Origin: Atopobiaceae bacterium
GTDB taxonomy: Bacteria; Actinomycetota; Coriobacteriia; Coriobacteriales; Atopobiaceae
Assembly (NCBI GenBank): GCA_022483015.1
Contig: JAKVOB010000001.1
Span: 620,001 to 684,000 of the forward strand
Direction of reading: 5' to 3'
Length of the DNA stretch: 64,000 bases
This document shows, piece by piece, positions 19,127-28,266 of this stretch; positions within the stretch are counted from its first letter, which is position 1; the number at the start of each line of letters is the position of its first letter. A program made the translations under genes and the position numbers. The notes beneath the pieces were generated by a model, which saw only the letters and a program-made list of their open reading frames with translations, did no database searches and was not told the DNA's origin.

Positions 19127-20088
19127 TGTCCCGGCGTCCGGGCACCTCTCGTGGCCTCGGCCCCGCATCTGGCGCGGCGCCGGGGAGGCCGACGTCCCCT
19201 CGGCCCGACCCTGACCCGAACCCCGTGGACCTCGAGGACTTCCGCGCCCTCGTGCTCTCGCGGGGACGTGACCTGTACCGCGACCTCCCGTGGCGTCGCA
19301 CGCGCGACCCCTATGCCATCTGGATCTCCGAGGTCATGCTGCAGCAGACCCAGGTCGCGCGTGTGGACGGCCGCTGGCAGCGCTGGCTCGAGCGCTTCCC
19401 GACCCCGGACGCGCTCGCCGCAGCCGACACGGCCGACGTCCTCGCCGAGTGGCAGGGGCTCGGCTACAACCGGCGTGCGCTCTCGTTGGCCGACGCCGCC
19501 CGTAAGGTCTCGGCCGCAGGAGGCGGGATGCCGCATGACGAGCCCGACCTCAGGGCGCTCCCCGGCATAGGTCCCGCCACGGCCGCGGGCATCCGTGCCT
19601 TCGCCTACGACCTGCCGGGGGTCTACCTCGAGACCAACGTCCGTGCCGTCTTCCTGCACGAGCTCTTCCCGAAGGCCGAGGCCGTGCCTGACGCGACGCT
19701 CGTGCCCTATGTGCGCGCTGCCTGTCCATCCGATGCGACGGATTCCTCAGACGACCCGCGTACCTGGTACTATGCACTTCTCGACTACGGGTATGACCTC
19801 AAGCGGAGACTTCCCAACCCCTCGCGACGGTCGAGCACCCACGCCCGTCAGTCCCGCTTCGAGGGGTCGCGCCGGCAGAAGCGTGCGGCGCTCGTGCGTC
19901 TGCTCCTCGATGCGCGCACGGCCGCGGCCGGTCCCCTCACGACGGAGGCCCTGGCCCAGGCGCTGACCGCGCAGGAGGTCGCGGCCGGGCGCGACCCCGT
20001 CCCTGCGGCGGACGTGGACGGCATCCTGTCCGACCTCGCGCACGAGGGCTTCTGCTCCCAGGCAGACGATGGCCTCTGGCTGGCATAG
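19126..20088 (+). CDS. MutY-like A/G-specific adenine glycosylase without Fe-S cluster
   Basis: The 320-aa HhH-GPD DNA glycosylase starts at the ATG overlapping the Rrf2 stop. The core reads PWRRTRDPYAIWISEVMLQQTQVARV, holding the MutY Glu in SEVMLQQTQV, and LPGIGPATAAGIRAFAYDLPG, the helix-hairpin-helix. The segment equivalent to E. coli LDGNVKRVL, with catalytic Asp138, reads YLETNVRAVF, so Glu replaces Asp. The C-terminal Cys-x6-Cys-x2-Cys-x5-Cys cluster motif is absent, and no NUDIX-like C-terminal domain is obvious. It probably removes A opposite 8-oxoG, but the altered residue leaves activity uncertain. Confidence 0.82.
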   Translation: MSRRPGTSRGLGPASGAAPGRPTSPRPDPDPNPVDLEDFRALVLSRGRDLYRDLPWRRTRDPYAIWISEVMLQQTQVARVDGRWQRWLERFPTPDALAAADTADVLAEWQGLGYNRRALSLADAARKVSAAGGGMPHDEPDLRALPGIGPATAAGIRAFAYDLPGVYLETNVRAVFLHELFPKAEAVPDATLVPYVRAACPSDATDSSDDPRTWYYALLDYGYDLKRRLPNPSRRSSTHARQSRFEGSRRQKRAALVRLLLDARTAAAGPLTTEALAQALTAQEVAAGRDPVPAADVDGILSDLAHEGFCSQADDGLWLA

Positions 20089-20190
20089 ACGGACGTGACC
20101 CACGCGCCTCGCGGGGACGGACGTATCCCCTGCGACGGCACGTCCCTCTCGCCGGGCGCTTGAGATGTGCTCTTTTGCCGTTGGCAGGAT

Positions 20191-20236
20191 TCTCATATGA
20201 GACGTAGTTTGCAACATATCGATATTTGGGTAAGAT
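20191..20236 (+). promoter_or_regulatory. Rubrerythrin promoter with two palindromes
   Basis: A -35-like TTGCAA (20209-20214) and a -10-like TAAGAT (20231-20236) are 16 nt apart. Perfect palindrome TCTCATATGAGA (20191-20202) lies just upstream. ATATCGATAT (20216-20225) lies inside the spacer. Both are candidate sites for a peroxide- or redox-sensing repressor; neither matches the PerR consensus. Confidence 0.55.
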
Positions 20237-20284
20237 GTTCAGCAACGAGCCAACTGGGCTCATTACCTATGAGGAGGATTTCGC

Positions 20285-20830
20285 ATGGCCACTGATTTCG
20301 CGAGCTCTCAGACCAAGAAGAACCTCGAGACCGCCTATGCCGGCGAGTCGCAGGCGTCCATGAAGTACGGCTACTATGCCAAGGCAGCCAAGAAGGAGGG
20401 CTACGTCCAGATCGGCAACATCTTCGCCGAGACCCAGGGCAACGAGGCCGAGCATGCCAAGCTCTGGTTCAAGTACCTGCATGACGGTGCTGTTCCCGAC
20501 ACGCTGACCAACCTCAAGGATGCCGCCGCCGGCGAGCACTACGAGTGGACCGACATGTATGCCGGCTTCGCCAAGACCGCCAAGGAGGAGGGCTTCGACG
20601 AGATCGCGGCCAAGTTCGAGGGCGTCGGTGCCGTCGAGAAGCACCACGAGGAGCGCTACAACAAGCTGGCCGAGCGCGTCGAGAAGGGCGAGGTCTTCGA
20701 TCGCCCGGACGTCAAGGTCTGGAAGTGCTCCAACTGCGGCCACCTGCACGTCGGCCCCACCGCCCCCAAGATCTGCCCGGTCTGCAGCCATCCGCAGGCC
20801 TACTTCGAGGAGCAGGCCATCAACTACTAG
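20285..20830 (+). CDS. Rubrerythrin
   Basis: The 181-aa non-heme di-iron peroxidase protects anaerobes by reducing H2O2. The ferritin-like four-helix domain (1-140) has the Glu/His ligands in [30 protein letters not shown], and [13 protein letters not shown]. The C-terminal rubredoxin domain (about 146-181) binds one iron through [11 protein letters not shown] and [11 protein letters not shown] 20285 follows GAGGAGG. A hairpin (20872-20903) may end the transcript. It suggests an anaerobic or microaerophilic lifestyle. Confidence 0.96.
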   Translation: MATDFASSQTKKNLETAYAGESQASMKYGYYAKAAKKEGYVQIGNIFAETQGNEAEHAKLWFKYLHDGAVPDTLTNLKDAAAGEHYEWTDMYAGFAKTAKEEGFDEIAAKFEGVGAVEKHHEERYNKLAERVEKGEVFDRPDVKVWKCSNCGHLHVGPTAPKICPVCSHPQAYFEEQAINY

Positions 20831-20871
20831 GCTGGCCGCGTAGGCTGCCTGGCCTGATTGACGAAGCATCT

Positions 20872-20903
20872 GAGGTCCGGGTCCCGCAAGGGGCTCGGAC
20901 CTC
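20872..20903 (+). terminator. Hairpin after rubrerythrin
   Basis: GAGGTCCG (20872-20879) pairs perfectly with CGGACCTC (20896-20903), with further GGG/CCC pairing inside. The following CTTGCATG has only a short T content. Confidence 0.5.
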
Positions 20904-20930
20904 TTGCATGGGCGCCGGCGCTGGCCATGG

Positions 20931-21099
20931 CCTCCCAGGGTCGAAAGCGACAGGCAACGCGCCCCGGCACCCACGTTGCCTGTCGAAATCGACCCGCACA
21001 CCGCCTGCGTCCGCCTCCCAGGGTCGAAAGCGACAGGCGACGCGCCCCGGCGCCCACGTTGCCTGTCGAAATCGACCCGCGCCAGAGTCGAAGGTGACC
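20931..21099. repeat. Tandem REP-like palindromic units
   Basis: A 67-bp unit occurs at 20931-20997 and 21014-21080 with two differences, and a truncated third start lies at 21083-21099. Each unit is a near-palindrome: GGGTCGAAAGCGACAGGCAA and following bases (20938-20959) pair with 20974-20995 around a 14-nt GC-rich loop. This is the architecture of bacterial REP/BIME elements. No transposase (RAYT) is in the window. Confidence 0.85.
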
Positions 21100-21208
21100 A
21101 GACGACATATGTGCATTCGGAAAATAGGAACTCGAATAGCCGGATTTGCGGAAGTGGATACTACGGAATCAGAGAAACGTCCCTGTTGTACGTCTGATTG
21201 GAGCAACC

Positions 21209-22501
21209 GTGCCGAGTGAACAAATCCATCCTGATGGTTATCAGGCGCGGGTCTGTGATGGAACAATCGAGCGCATGCTCACAATCTTTGGCGCAGTAGA
21301 GATCTCTGGGACCAAGTGGTGCGGTAAGACCTGGTCAGCACGCGAGCATGCCAAGAGCATCACCTATATAGATGAAGGGGACAATCGTGAGATAGCATCG
21401 GCTGACCCATCGCTGATACTCCTTGGTGAGTGACCGCATGTCATAGACGAATGGCAGCTCGTACCGCGGATATGGGACGCGGTCAGGCACGCCGTCGATG
21501 CGGTCTCAGGGATAAGAGGTGCCTGGATACTGACCGGTTCTAGCACCCCGGCGACCGGGGAGGTCTCCCATAGTGGTGCAGGTCGAATCGGCCGCGTGAG
21601 GATGCGGCCAATGAGCCTCTCGGAGTCCGGGGATTCGACTGCCGCGGTTTCCCTTTCGGGCCTCTTCGAAGGTGATTTCCAACCTGTGCGTGTCGAGACG
21701 TCATCCGATGGCATCGCTGCGCTTTGCTGCAGAGGAGGATGGCCAGAAGCTATAGGGATGGACCCTGATGATGCACAGGAGCTGGCCAGGGCATATCTCG
21801 ATGCTGTTGCGCGGGCGAGTATGCCTGCGCTTGGGAGGAATCCTGACATGACTCGTCGGCTTCTCATCTCGCTCGCTCGGAACGATGGCCAGGGGGCGAC
21901 CATCAAGACCCTCCGGGCCGACATGGCCGGCGGGGACGATTCCGACCTGGTGACGACCAAGACGGTTTCGGTGTATTTGTCTGACCTGGTCTCTATGTAT
22001 CTCATCGATCTGGTCCACGGCTGGGCCCCTCCGGCTCACTCCCCAAAGCGCGTCCAGGTCAAGGAGAAGCGCTACTACGCTGACCCTTCGCCTGCCGTAG
22101 CTGCCCTGGGGATGAGTGTGCGCGGTCTTCTCGGGGATTGGCAGTCCTTTGGTCTCGTTTTCGAGAACCTCTGCATGCGCGACTTGCTCGTCTATGCTTC
22201 TGCGCTCAGGGGTGCTGCCGCGGAGCCGGTTCGCTACTATCACGATGAGTCCGGGCTCGAGGCTGACTGCATCATTGAGATGGCTGATGGTCGTTGGGCC
22301 GTGATCGAGGTAAAACTATCGGATGACAAGGTCGATGAGGCTGAGACCCATCTGCTTGCGATGAGACGCAAACTTTGCGAGAACCCTAAGGCCAAGGTAC
22401 GCGAGCCGGAGTTCATGGCGGTCATCGTCGGCATTGCCGAGTATGCCCGGCGTACGTCTGCGGGGACCTATGTGATTCCGATAACCTGCCTGGGGGCATA
22501 G
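21209..22501 (+). pseudogene. AAA_14/DUF4143 ATPase interrupted by an in-frame TGA
   Basis: From GTG 21209 (GGAG 6 nt upstream) one frame runs to TAG at 22499-22501, broken only by TGA at 21431-21433 (about 430 codons). Before the stop are the Walker A motif GTKWCGKT and the family's LILLGE. Directly after it comes PHVIDEWQ (Walker B-like region), then ILTGSSTP, RIGRVRMRPMSLSESG and the C-terminal DUF4143 nuclease-like domain with GLEADCIIE...WAVIEVKLS. This matches the common 'ATP-binding protein/DUF4143' family, of unclear function. Codons are less GC-biased than in the neighbours, hinting at horizontal origin. A downstream restart near 21596 would lack the P loop, so the gene is probably dead. 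Confidence 0.8.
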
Positions 22502-22542
22502 TAGGGATGTAATGCGCGTCTCGCCAACCAAGAGGTCCCACC

Positions 22543-24084
22543 ATGCAACCATCAAGTCGTACTCAAACCTCCCCTTCGACATCTGGTCGAGCCTCCTCAA
22601 CCCCATGTGCCGCCGAGAGGAACACCCTCTCCTGTGACGTCGCCATCGTGGGCGCCGGACCTGCCGGCATCTTCTGTGCCCTCGGCATCCTCGCCCATGA
22701 CCCCACCTGCCACATCGTCATGGTCGAGCGCGGCCTGCCCATCGAGCGTCGCGTCTGCCCCAAGACCGGTGACGCCGCCCATCCCGGCACCGGCCACTGC
22801 CTCAACTGCGACCCCTGTCGCATCACCACGGGCTTCTCGGGCGCGGGGGCATTCTCCGACGGCAAGCTCTCGCTCTCGCACGAGGTAGGCGGGGATCTGC
22901 CAGAGCTCCTGGGTGCCCAGCTCGTGCAGGAGACCATCGCACGCGTCGACCGAATGTACCTCGACTTCGGCGCTGACGACCGCGTGGAGGGCGTGGGCCA
23001 CCCCGACTCCGTGGCCGACATCCGCAGGCGTGCCATCAAGGCGGGCCTCAAGCTCGTCGACTGTCCCATCCGCCACCTCGGCACAGAGCGCGCCCAGCAG
23101 ATCTATGCCGCCATCGAGCGGCACCTGGTCGAGGCCGGCGTCACGATCCTCTTCCAGACCGAGGTCACCGAGGTCATGGTCGAGAAGGGCCTCTGCCAGG
23201 GGGTCCGCGCCCATGGCCGAGGCACTAGGGCGGAGGGGGCACCCGATGTGCACGTCCCCTTCGACGAGGCCGGTGACCTCACCATCGCCGCCGGCCAGAC
23301 CGTGGTCGCCACGGGCAGGCGCGGGGCGGACTGGTTCGACCACATGTGCGACGAGCACGGCATCGCCCACACGGCGGGCCCCGTGGACATCGGCGTGCGC
23401 GTGGAGGTGCGCAACGAGGTCATGCAGAACGTGAACGACGTGCTCTACGAGTCGAAGCTCATCGGATATCCCGACCCCTACAAGAACAAGGTCCGCACCT
23501 TCTGCCAGAACCCGGGCGGCTTCGTCTCCCAGGAGAACTACGACGGCGGCCTGGCCGTGGTGAACGGGCATTCCTACAAGGACCGGAAGAGCCCCAACAC
23601 CAACCTGGCGGTGTTGTGCAGCCTCAACTTCCGCGAGCCGTTCGACCAGCCCATCGCCTACGCCCAGAAGGTGGGCGAGCTCATGAACATGCTGGGCGCG
23701 GGCCACATCCTGGTCCAGCGCTTCGGTGACGTGCTCGACGGCAAGCGCACCTGGCCCAAGGAGCTCGACCGCTCCAACGTGGTGCCGACCCTGCCCGATG
23801 CCGAGGCCGGTGACATCTCGGCTGCCATGCCCTACCGAGCCATGGCCGAGATCGTCTCGTTCATCAAGGCCGTCGACGAGGTCGTCCCCGGCTTTGCCGC
23901 CGAGGAGACCCTGCTCTACGCCCCGGAGCTCAAGTTCTACTCAAATCGTGTGACCATGGATGCCCATCTGGACACCAACGTGGCTGGCCTCCATTGTCTG
24001 GGCGACTCGTCCGGATGGACCCGCGGTCTCATGATGTCGTCCGTGATGGGTCTCCTCATGGGAGAGGAACTGGCAGGGGAGTGA
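22543..24084 (+). CDS. FAD-dependent dehydrogenase (COG2509-like)
   Basis: 513-aa flavoprotein. The first ~30 residues are Ser/Thr-rich. The Rossmann FAD motif VAIVGAGPAGIFCA lies at about 33-46. A cysteine-rich stretch follows (CPKTG...GHCLNCDPCRITTG), then GFSGAGAFSDGKL, a second dinucleotide strand (VVATGRRGADWF) and the C-terminal FAD motif LHCLGDSSGWTRGLMMSSVMG. This layout matches the FAD-dependent dehydrogenase family COG2509, whose substrate is generally not established. The start follows GAGG at 22530-22533. It is a single gene with no operon partner. Confidence 0.85.
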   Translation: MQPSSRTQTSPSTSGRASSTPCAAERNTLSCDVAIVGAGPAGIFCALGILAHDPTCHIVMVERGLPIERRVCPKTGDAAHPGTGHCLNCDPCRITTGFSGAGAFSDGKLSLSHEVGGDLPELLGAQLVQETIARVDRMYLDFGADDRVEGVGHPDSVADIRRRAIKAGLKLVDCPIRHLGTERAQQIYAAIERHLVEAGVTILFQTEVTEVMVEKGLCQGVRAHGRGTRAEGAPDVHVPFDEAGDLTIAAGQTVVATGRRGADWFDHMCDEHGIAHTAGPVDIGVRVEVRNEVMQNVNDVLYESKLIGYPDPYKNKVRTFCQNPGGFVSQENYDGGLAVVNGHSYKDRKSPNTNLAVLCSLNFREPFDQPIAYAQKVGELMNMLGAGHILVQRFGDVLDGKRTWPKELDRSNVVPTLPDAEAGDISAAMPYRAMAEIVSFIKAVDEVVPGFAAEETLLYAPELKFYSNRVTMDAHLDTNVAGLHCLGDSSGWTRGLMMSSVMGLLMGEELAGE

Positions 24085-24324
24085 TGTTGCCAGGACCAGC
24101 GTGAACTGAGGGGTATCCGGAGGCCATCGGTCCTGGGGCTGGGGTAAGCGGCGGCTCCTCGTGACAGGTGACCGCCTGTGCGGCGTCCCCGTTGACCCGA
24201 TGTCCGCCCCCCCCTCGCCTTTTGCCCGTTATGCCCCCATCCCTGATGCAGCTCGGATACACTGGTGCATGATGCGTGAATGACGCAGGTCCCGTTATGT
24301 GATGAGATGAGTTGGGGGTGCTCC

Positions 24325-25770
24325 ATGTTCTGCCCGTACTGTGGTGCTCCGCTCGATGACGACGACAAGGCCTGTCCTGCCTGTGGACGTGAGGTCAGCT
24401 GGCTCTCTGGTGCCCCCATCGCAGATGGCGTCGCGGGCGAGGATGCCTCTCGTGCCGCAGGGCGCTCTGCCGAGGACCCTTCGGCGCCCTCCTCCGATGC
24501 CGACGCGACACAGCTCCTCTCCTCCGATGCCTTGGAGCCAGACGATGCCGAGGTCGACCGTGAGCCTTCCCCTGAGGCGAACGCCACCGACGCCGCGGAC
24601 TCCACGCAGGCCATCGACCCCATGCGTGCCGCGGGCTCCTCTTCGTCGGCTGCGGGCCAGGACGCCGCCTCGACCTTCTCGGGCAACGTGGTCCCGCCGC
24701 GTCCGGTGACGCCTCGTCACTGGGCCGAGGACAGCGACGACCTGAGCCTGCGCGGGGCTGTCAACTCAGGCTACCGACCCACTGGCGAGAGGGCCTCGAA
24801 GGCCCCGTCGACCAGCATGCTCGTCGGCGTCTGTGTGGTCATGGTCACGGGGTGCCTCGGGTTCATCATCTTCCTCACCAATGGGTTCGGCCTCCTCAGC
24901 GCCACGGGGTCCGTCACGCCCATCTCGGTGCAAGCCCCCGTCACGACCGCCAACGCTGCCATGGAGGATGCTGCTGACACCACCTCGGCTTCCACCTCGG
25001 ACGACTCGGTGAAGGCGAACCTTGCGGCCTATTCCTGGGCCGACCTGTCGGCCATCGCGGCCAAGGTCGAGGCGGCCGGCAGCCGCGAGGATGCCCTCAA
25101 GGTCGCCGAGACCTACAACCTCGTCTCCGCCGATGGGACCATCTCGAGCAACGTCACGACCCTGCAGCTGACGGATGGTACGAAGGTCAGCGTTCGTCTG
25201 GCGGACGTCTATCATGACGACCTCTCGGACGGTTCCGGCAAGGCCGGCCTCACCTTCGTCTGCACCACCTCGGCAGGAACCCACCGCATGCAGTCCACTG
25301 ACACCAACACGGGTGGCTGGGAGGGCAGCGAGATGCGCTCCTGGCTCGCCGGCACCGAGCTCTCGGCGTTGCCGAGCGACCTGTCGCAGGCCATCGTCTC
25401 GGTCAAGAAGAGCACCGAGAACGTGGGCTACAGCAAGGACCCCTCCTCAGTCACCACCACAGACGACAAGATCTGGCTCCTCTCGTATGCCGAGCTGGCC
25501 GGTACGCCCAGCTGGGACTGGGGCGGCGTCGGCAATGCAAGCGCCTACAACGCCATCCTCGGGGCGGAGGGTACGCAGTACGCGTGCTTCTCGGGGTCTT
25601 CCTCGAACCTCGTCGTGAAGGACGCCTCGGGTACGGCGACCATCTGGTGGCTTCGCTCGACCTCGCCGAGCAACACCAAGCACTACCGGTCGGTGAGTGC
25701 GGGCGGCAGTGCGGCGAGCTACGACGCCTCGAACGAGGAGCACGGCGTCGTGTTCGGGTTCTGCCTATAG
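24325..25770 (+). CDS. Zinc-ribbon membrane protein with C-terminal DUF6273-like domain
   Basis: 481 aa from ATG 24325 (GGGGGTG upstream). An N-terminal zinc ribbon (MFCPYCGAPLDDDDKACPACG; Cys 3, 6, 18, 21) is followed by ~130 acidic, Ser/Ala-rich disordered residues. One membrane helix follows (about 164-190, SMLVGVCVVMVTGCLGFII), then an extracellular part. The C-terminal ~220 residues resemble DUF6273, a domain of gut Gram-positive surface proteins, with landmarks GGWEGSEMRSWL, TDDKIWLLSYAEL, WWLRSTSP and an ending GVVFGFCL. Function is unknown. The zinc ribbon faces the cytoplasm if the helix is oriented as predicted. Confidence 0.8.
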   Translation: MFCPYCGAPLDDDDKACPACGREVSWLSGAPIADGVAGEDASRAAGRSAEDPSAPSSDADATQLLSSDALEPDDAEVDREPSPEANATDAADSTQAIDPMRAAGSSSSAAGQDAASTFSGNVVPPRPVTPRHWAEDSDDLSLRGAVNSGYRPTGERASKAPSTSMLVGVCVVMVTGCLGFIIFLTNGFGLLSATGSVTPISVQAPVTTANAAMEDAADTTSASTSDDSVKANLAAYSWADLSAIAAKVEAAGSREDALKVAETYNLVSADGTISSNVTTLQLTDGTKVSVRLADVYHDDLSDGSGKAGLTFVCTTSAGTHRMQSTDTNTGGWEGSEMRSWLAGTELSALPSDLSQAIVSVKKSTENVGYSKDPSSVTTTDDKIWLLSYAELAGTPSWDWGGVGNASAYNAILGAEGTQYACFSGSSSNLVVKDASGTATIWWLRSTSPSNTKHYRSVSAGGSAASYDASNEEHGVVFGFCL

Positions 25771-25874
25771 GCCTGTCGGCCATGTCCGGCCTGGAAAGCC
25801 GACGTCCTCTGCCCCCCCCCCGTCCGCGAGTCGTCTACGGTCCCTGGATATCGACCACCCCATGACAGACACAG

Positions 25875-25909
25875 GATGCCCCGCCACCTGCTGTAGGTGA
25901 CGGGGCATC
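25875..25909. terminator. Bidirectional hairpin between convergent genes
   Basis: GATGCCCCGCCACCT (25875-25889) pairs with 25895-25909 over 15 bp with one mismatch and a 5-nt loop. It lies between convergent genes. The T tract is poor on both strands. Confidence 0.6.
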
Positions 25910-25955
25910 GTCATGCACGTCCATGTGTCATCCGGCAATCGTTGCCGGACCGCGA

Positions 25956-26858
25956 TCACTCGCCGGTGAACGAACCCGAGTCCTCGACGGTGAGGTTCTC
26001 GAAGCGCTCGTCGATGAACTGCTCGTCGTAGTGCTCGTCGATCCATTCCTCGAAGCCGTTCGCGGCCGGGATCCCCTCGGCGCGTGCGGTGTTCCTCGAG
26101 AAGCAGGTGACGGTGACGAGGGCGTCGAAGACGAGGAAGACGGCCAGTGCCACGACCACGATGACGCGGCCCTTGCCGGTGGAGGCTCGGCGGATGCGGA
26201 AGAGCAGCTCGGGCAGGATCACGCGCAGCCAGATGAGGCCCAGGAAGCCCCAGATGATGACGAAGCGCCACGCCGTCCACTTGGTGATGTGGTCGGGAAG
26301 CCCAAGGTAGTTCCAAGACTCGGCATGTGCGAAGGTCTCCATGGCCCAGCCGGTGACCTGCTCGAGGCCCGTGCCGAGTGCGGCCGAGATGAGATAGATC
26401 TGCCAGGTCGGGCGCTTGCGCAGGCCCCACAGCACCACGGTGAGCAGCACGGCGCCGAAGCCATAGAGCGGGGAGAACGGGCCCCACACCATGCCGACGC
26501 GGCTCTCCTTGATGCCGAAGTTGATATACATCCAGACTTCCTCGAGGATGAGCCCGAGGACGCAGGCGATCAGGAAGATGTAGATGAGCTGGTACAGGGT
26601 GATGTGGAAGTTCTCGAGGTAGGCGTCCCTCTCCTTGGCCTGGGCCTCGCGGAGCTTGGCCCGCTGACCCTTGTCGAGATGCTGCTTCTTGGCCTCCTTG
26701 ATCTTGCTGTCGACCAGATTACGCTTGGCCTCGACCTCGGCGTCCTCGGCGGCCATCTCCTTGTTCGCGGCGATCTTGTCCGACACGAGATGGAAGAGGT
26801 AGACGCAGAGCTTCACCGCCAATGCGATGATCAGGATGAGCACGAGAATCTGTACCAT
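25956..26858 (-). CDS. CmpB-type (PF06541) multi-pass membrane protein, 'putative ABC transporter permease'
   Basis: 300 aa from ATG 26858 with AAGGGG upstream on the minus strand. An N-terminal helix (VQILVLILIIALAVKLCVYLF) precedes a charged coiled-coil segment (about 30-80). Then come about five helices with the family core VLGLILEEVWMYINFGIKESRVGMVWGPFSPLYGFGAVL. The EE...GPFSPLYG pattern is the hallmark of PF06541, common in Firmicutes and Coriobacteriia. Despite the database name, no ABC ATPase is near, and transport function is unproven. Confidence 0.8.
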   Translation of the reverse strand: MVQILVLILIIALAVKLCVYLFHLVSDKIAANKEMAAEDAEVEAKRNLVDSKIKEAKKQHLDKGQRAKLREAQAKERDAYLENFHITLYQLIYIFLIACVLGLILEEVWMYINFGIKESRVGMVWGPFSPLYGFGAVLLTVVLWGLRKRPTWQIYLISAALGTGLEQVTGWAMETFAHAESWNYLGLPDHITKWTAWRFVIIWGFLGLIWLRVILPELLFRIRRASTGKGRVIVVVALAVFLVFDALVTVTCFSRNTARAEGIPAANGFEEWIDEHYDEQFIDERFENLTVEDSGSFTGE

Positions 26859-27191
26859 GAGAGACCCCTTCGGTCGTCTGCGGATGCGGATGTGCCGCAC
26901 CGCTCGTACAGGGTCCGTGGCAGGGCCACGGAGGGCACACGTCAGAGTTTTTGCCCACATGCATATTAGTGCGTGAAGAACCCATGAAGGACGAGAAATT
27001 CAGATAGCTCCCAGATGGGGCGACGCAGGCCTGTGAGCTGTCATTCTCTGCGGGTGGATGGCGCTGCCACATGGAATGGTGGCCGAGGTGGTATCATCTC
27101 TTGGCTTATGACTACTCGGCGGCACGGTCGTCCGCTGGCGCAGGCCATGCCGCCGCGCCTGACGTCTTGCCGCCTCTTCTAAGGAGTACCC
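26859..27191. other. Divergent intergenic region
   Basis: These 333 bases separate the minus-strand membrane gene from plus-strand prfA and should hold both promoters. TATCAT at about 27091 is a possible -10 for prfA, without a convincing -35. No other gene or repeat was seen. Confidence 0.5.
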
Positions 27192-28259
27192 ATGCGTGAC
27201 AAGCTCGAGAAGCTCATCGCTGCCTACGAGGAGCTCGAGAAGAAGCTGGCCGACCCGGCCGTGATCGCCGACCAGGACGAGTACACGCGTCTGGCCAAGG
27301 AGCACTCGCGCCAGTCCGAGCTGGTCGAGAAGTCCCGAGCCTACATCGAGGCCCTGGACGACATCGACGCTGCCAAGGAGCTCCAGCGCGGTGAGTCCGA
27401 TGCCGACACCAAGGCGATGCTCCAGGAGGACATCTCGGCCAACGAGGCCAAGCTCCCGTCGCTCGAGGAGGACATCAAGTTCATGCTCATCCCGGGTGAC
27501 CCCAACGACGAGAAGGACACCATCGTCGAGATCCGTGCCGGCGTGGGCGGCGACGAGGCGGGCATCTTCGCGGGAGACCTCTACAAGATGTATGAGCGCT
27601 TCGCGGTGGCGCGCGGCTGGAAGGTCGAGGTCCTCTCGTCCTCGCCGTCCGAGGCCGGTGGCTTCAAGACCATCGAGTTCAAGGTCACGGGCGAGAAGGT
27701 CTACTCGGTCATGAAGTACGAGAGCGGCGTCCATCGCGTCCAGCGCATCCCCAAGACCGAGAGCCAGGGACGCATCCAGACCTCCACGGCCACCGTGGCG
27801 GTCCTGCCCGAGGCCGACGAGATCGACATCCAGATCGCCCCCGAGGACCTGCGCATCGACACCTACTGCGCCAGCGGCCCTGGTGGCCAGTGCGTCAACA
27901 CCACCTACTCGGCCGTGCGCATCACGCACCTGCCGACCAACACCGTGGTCCAGTCGCAGGACCAGCGCTCCCAGATCCAGAACCGCGAGGTCTGCATGCA
28001 GATGCTCCGCGCCCGCCTCTACGAGCAGGAGCTCGAGCGCCAGCAGGCCGAGATGGGTGCCGAGCGCCAGAGCCAGATCGGGCATGGCAACCGAAGCGAG
28101 AAGATCCGTACCTACAACCAGCCGCAGGACCGTGTGACCGACCACCGCATCGGGTTCAACGGCACCTACAACGGCGTCCTCCTGGGCGACACGCTCGGGT
28201 CGGTCATCGAGGCCCTGGCCGCAGCCGACCGCGCCGAGAAGCTCGCGCAGGCGGTCTAG
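27192..28259 (+). CDS. prfA: Peptide chain release factor 1
   Basis: The 355-aa class I release factor recognises UAA/UAG and triggers peptidyl-tRNA hydrolysis. The N-terminal helical domain 1 is followed by EIRAGVGGDEAGIFAGDL and the anticodon-like region around SPSEAGGFKTIEF. The GGQ motif is in CASGPGGQCVNTT (about residue 231). The end contains GHGNRSEKIRTYNQPQDRVTDHRI, the family signature. Gln of GGQ is the methylation target of PrmC, encoded 7 nt downstream. The start follows AAGGAG. Confidence 0.97.
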   Translation: MRDKLEKLIAAYEELEKKLADPAVIADQDEYTRLAKEHSRQSELVEKSRAYIEALDDIDAAKELQRGESDADTKAMLQEDISANEAKLPSLEEDIKFMLIPGDPNDEKDTIVEIRAGVGGDEAGIFAGDLYKMYERFAVARGWKVEVLSSSPSEAGGFKTIEFKVTGEKVYSVMKYESGVHRVQRIPKTESQGRIQTSTATVAVLPEADEIDIQIAPEDLRIDTYCASGPGGQCVNTTYSAVRITHLPTNTVVQSQDQRSQIQNREVCMQMLRARLYEQELERQQAEMGAERQSQIGHGNRSEKIRTYNQPQDRVTDHRIGFNGTYNGVLLGDTLGSVIEALAAADRAEKLAQAV

Positions 28260-28266
28260 CCCGACC

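Larger units (their letters stand above)
20831..21208. other. Intergenic stretch with hairpin and REP-like palindromes
   Basis: No gene is supported in these 378 bases. They contain a hairpin at 20872-20903 and two tandem palindromic units plus a remnant at 20931-21099. An AT-richer stretch leads into the ribosome site of the ATPase pseudogene. Confidence 0.7.
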
